This document shows positions 63,598 to 64,000 of a stretch of DNA of 64,000 nt, piece by piece. The stretch is from Hymenobacter latericoloratus (GTDB lineage: Bacteria > Bacteroidota > Bacteroidia > Cytophagales > Hymenobacteraceae), in contig NZ_JACHNV010000003.1 in assembly GCF_014199535.1 (NCBI RefSeq), forward strand, positions 172,714 through 236,713, read 5' to 3'. Below the pieces are notes generated by a model, which was given only the letters and a program-made list of their open reading frames with translations, was not told the DNA's origin and did not search any database. Numbering within the stretch: position 1 is the stretch's first letter; every line of letters starts with the position of its first letter. Made by a program: the position numbers and the translations under genes.

Positions 63598-64000
63598 GCG
63601 CGGAGGGGGTGAGGGGTGAGGGCCAATTCGGCGGTGGAAACTGCGCCTTTTGCGGAAGGTTACAGCTTCCGTAGGAAATATTTTTTGGTGCTGGGGCTGA
63701 AGCTGGATTTGCTGCGGCAGCGGCGAGAGGCGCAGTAGTAAAGATCTGAAAATGAAAGCGCTGACCACCGCAAACTGCCTCCCGGGCTGGCCCCGGCTGC
63801 CGGCCCCAGAAAACTTGCGTGGTAACGCGGAGCTGCTGGCCGCTCAACAGTAGCGCAGCCAGGTAGCCTCGGCCATAAAAACACCCGGCAGTGGGGGGGG
63901 GGGGCACCAAAAAAAAAGAACGACGCCCCAAGCAACGGGGCCTGGAACAAAACAGAGAAAAAACAGTTGATGACGAACAACCAAAAAAAAAACCAACAAA
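63598..64000. other. Leader of the sigma operon and low-complexity window end
   Basis: No gene is seen. From about 63890 the sequence turns into homopolymers: twelve G at 63893-63904, nine A at 63909-63917, a short GC hairpin segment (GCCCC...GGGGC), then A-rich sequence to the end. It could be a phase-variable tract or a low-quality contig end. Confidence 0.5.

Overview
The window looks like a chromosomal segment of a GC-rich member of the Bacteroidota, most likely a Hymenobacter-like Cytophagales bacterium. This is inferred from a SusC/SusD pair, a type IX secretion sorting domain, several TAnnTTTG -7 boxes, start codons almost without Shine-Dalgarno sequences, and GC-rich coding sequence. 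I see no rRNA, tRNA, CRISPR array, insertion sequence or phage gene. Most genes lie on the minus strand.

Layout. 1-488: two strong hairpins and dispersed repeats. 489-2690 (+): a GH97 alpha-glucosidase. 2961-7436 (-): three consecutive GH30 glycosidases. 7926-12127 (-): DbpA-type RNA helicase, AraC regulator, aldo/keto reductase and a cupin. 12568-22112 (-): a nine-gene operon-like block (three isomerase-type TIM barrels, GMC flavoprotein with its small subunit, Gfo/Idh/MocA oxidoreductase, cytochrome c, MFS permease, DUF1080 protein) that fits oxidation of glycosides at C3 and cleavage of the keto-glycoside. 22619-28225 (-): a DUF2383 protein, a three-subunit molybdenum hydroxylase and a divergent 3-methyladenine glycosylase. 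28400-55306 (-) plus the LacI gene at 55649 (+): a large arabinan/L-arabinose locus. 56933-60371 (+): exonuclease, DUF294 protein, STAS protein and a small orphan. 60441-63597 (-): ECF sigma factor, HEAT-repeat anti-sigma candidate and two DUF4097 proteins.

How the arabinose locus works (inferred from families and signals). A secreted GH43 arabinanase with a type IX sorting domain cuts arabinan outside the cell. SusC/SusD import the oligosaccharides. Lipoprotein or periplasmic GH43, GH51 and GH127 enzymes release L-arabinose. A lipoprotein mutarotase equilibrates the anomers, an SSS-family symporter imports the sugar, and AraA, AraB and AraD convert it to D-xylulose 5-phosphate. Transketolase and transaldolase, encoded inside the locus, take it into central metabolism. 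Eight copies of the pseudo-palindrome CACAAWCGWTTGTG (W = A or T; two copies deviate) lie in front of these transcription units and in front of the LacI-family gene, so the whole locus reads as one LacI-type regulon.

Two further layers stand out. The GH30 operon and the keto-sugar operon share a 21-bp box (19 of 21 identical) 37-50 bp upstream of their predicted promoters, suggesting common control. Several intercistronic gaps hold long inverted repeats whose arms are built of exact 7-nt tandem units (GTTGNNN or AGCTNNN), or 8-nt units in one case; I do not recognise this repeat architecture from Bacteroidota.
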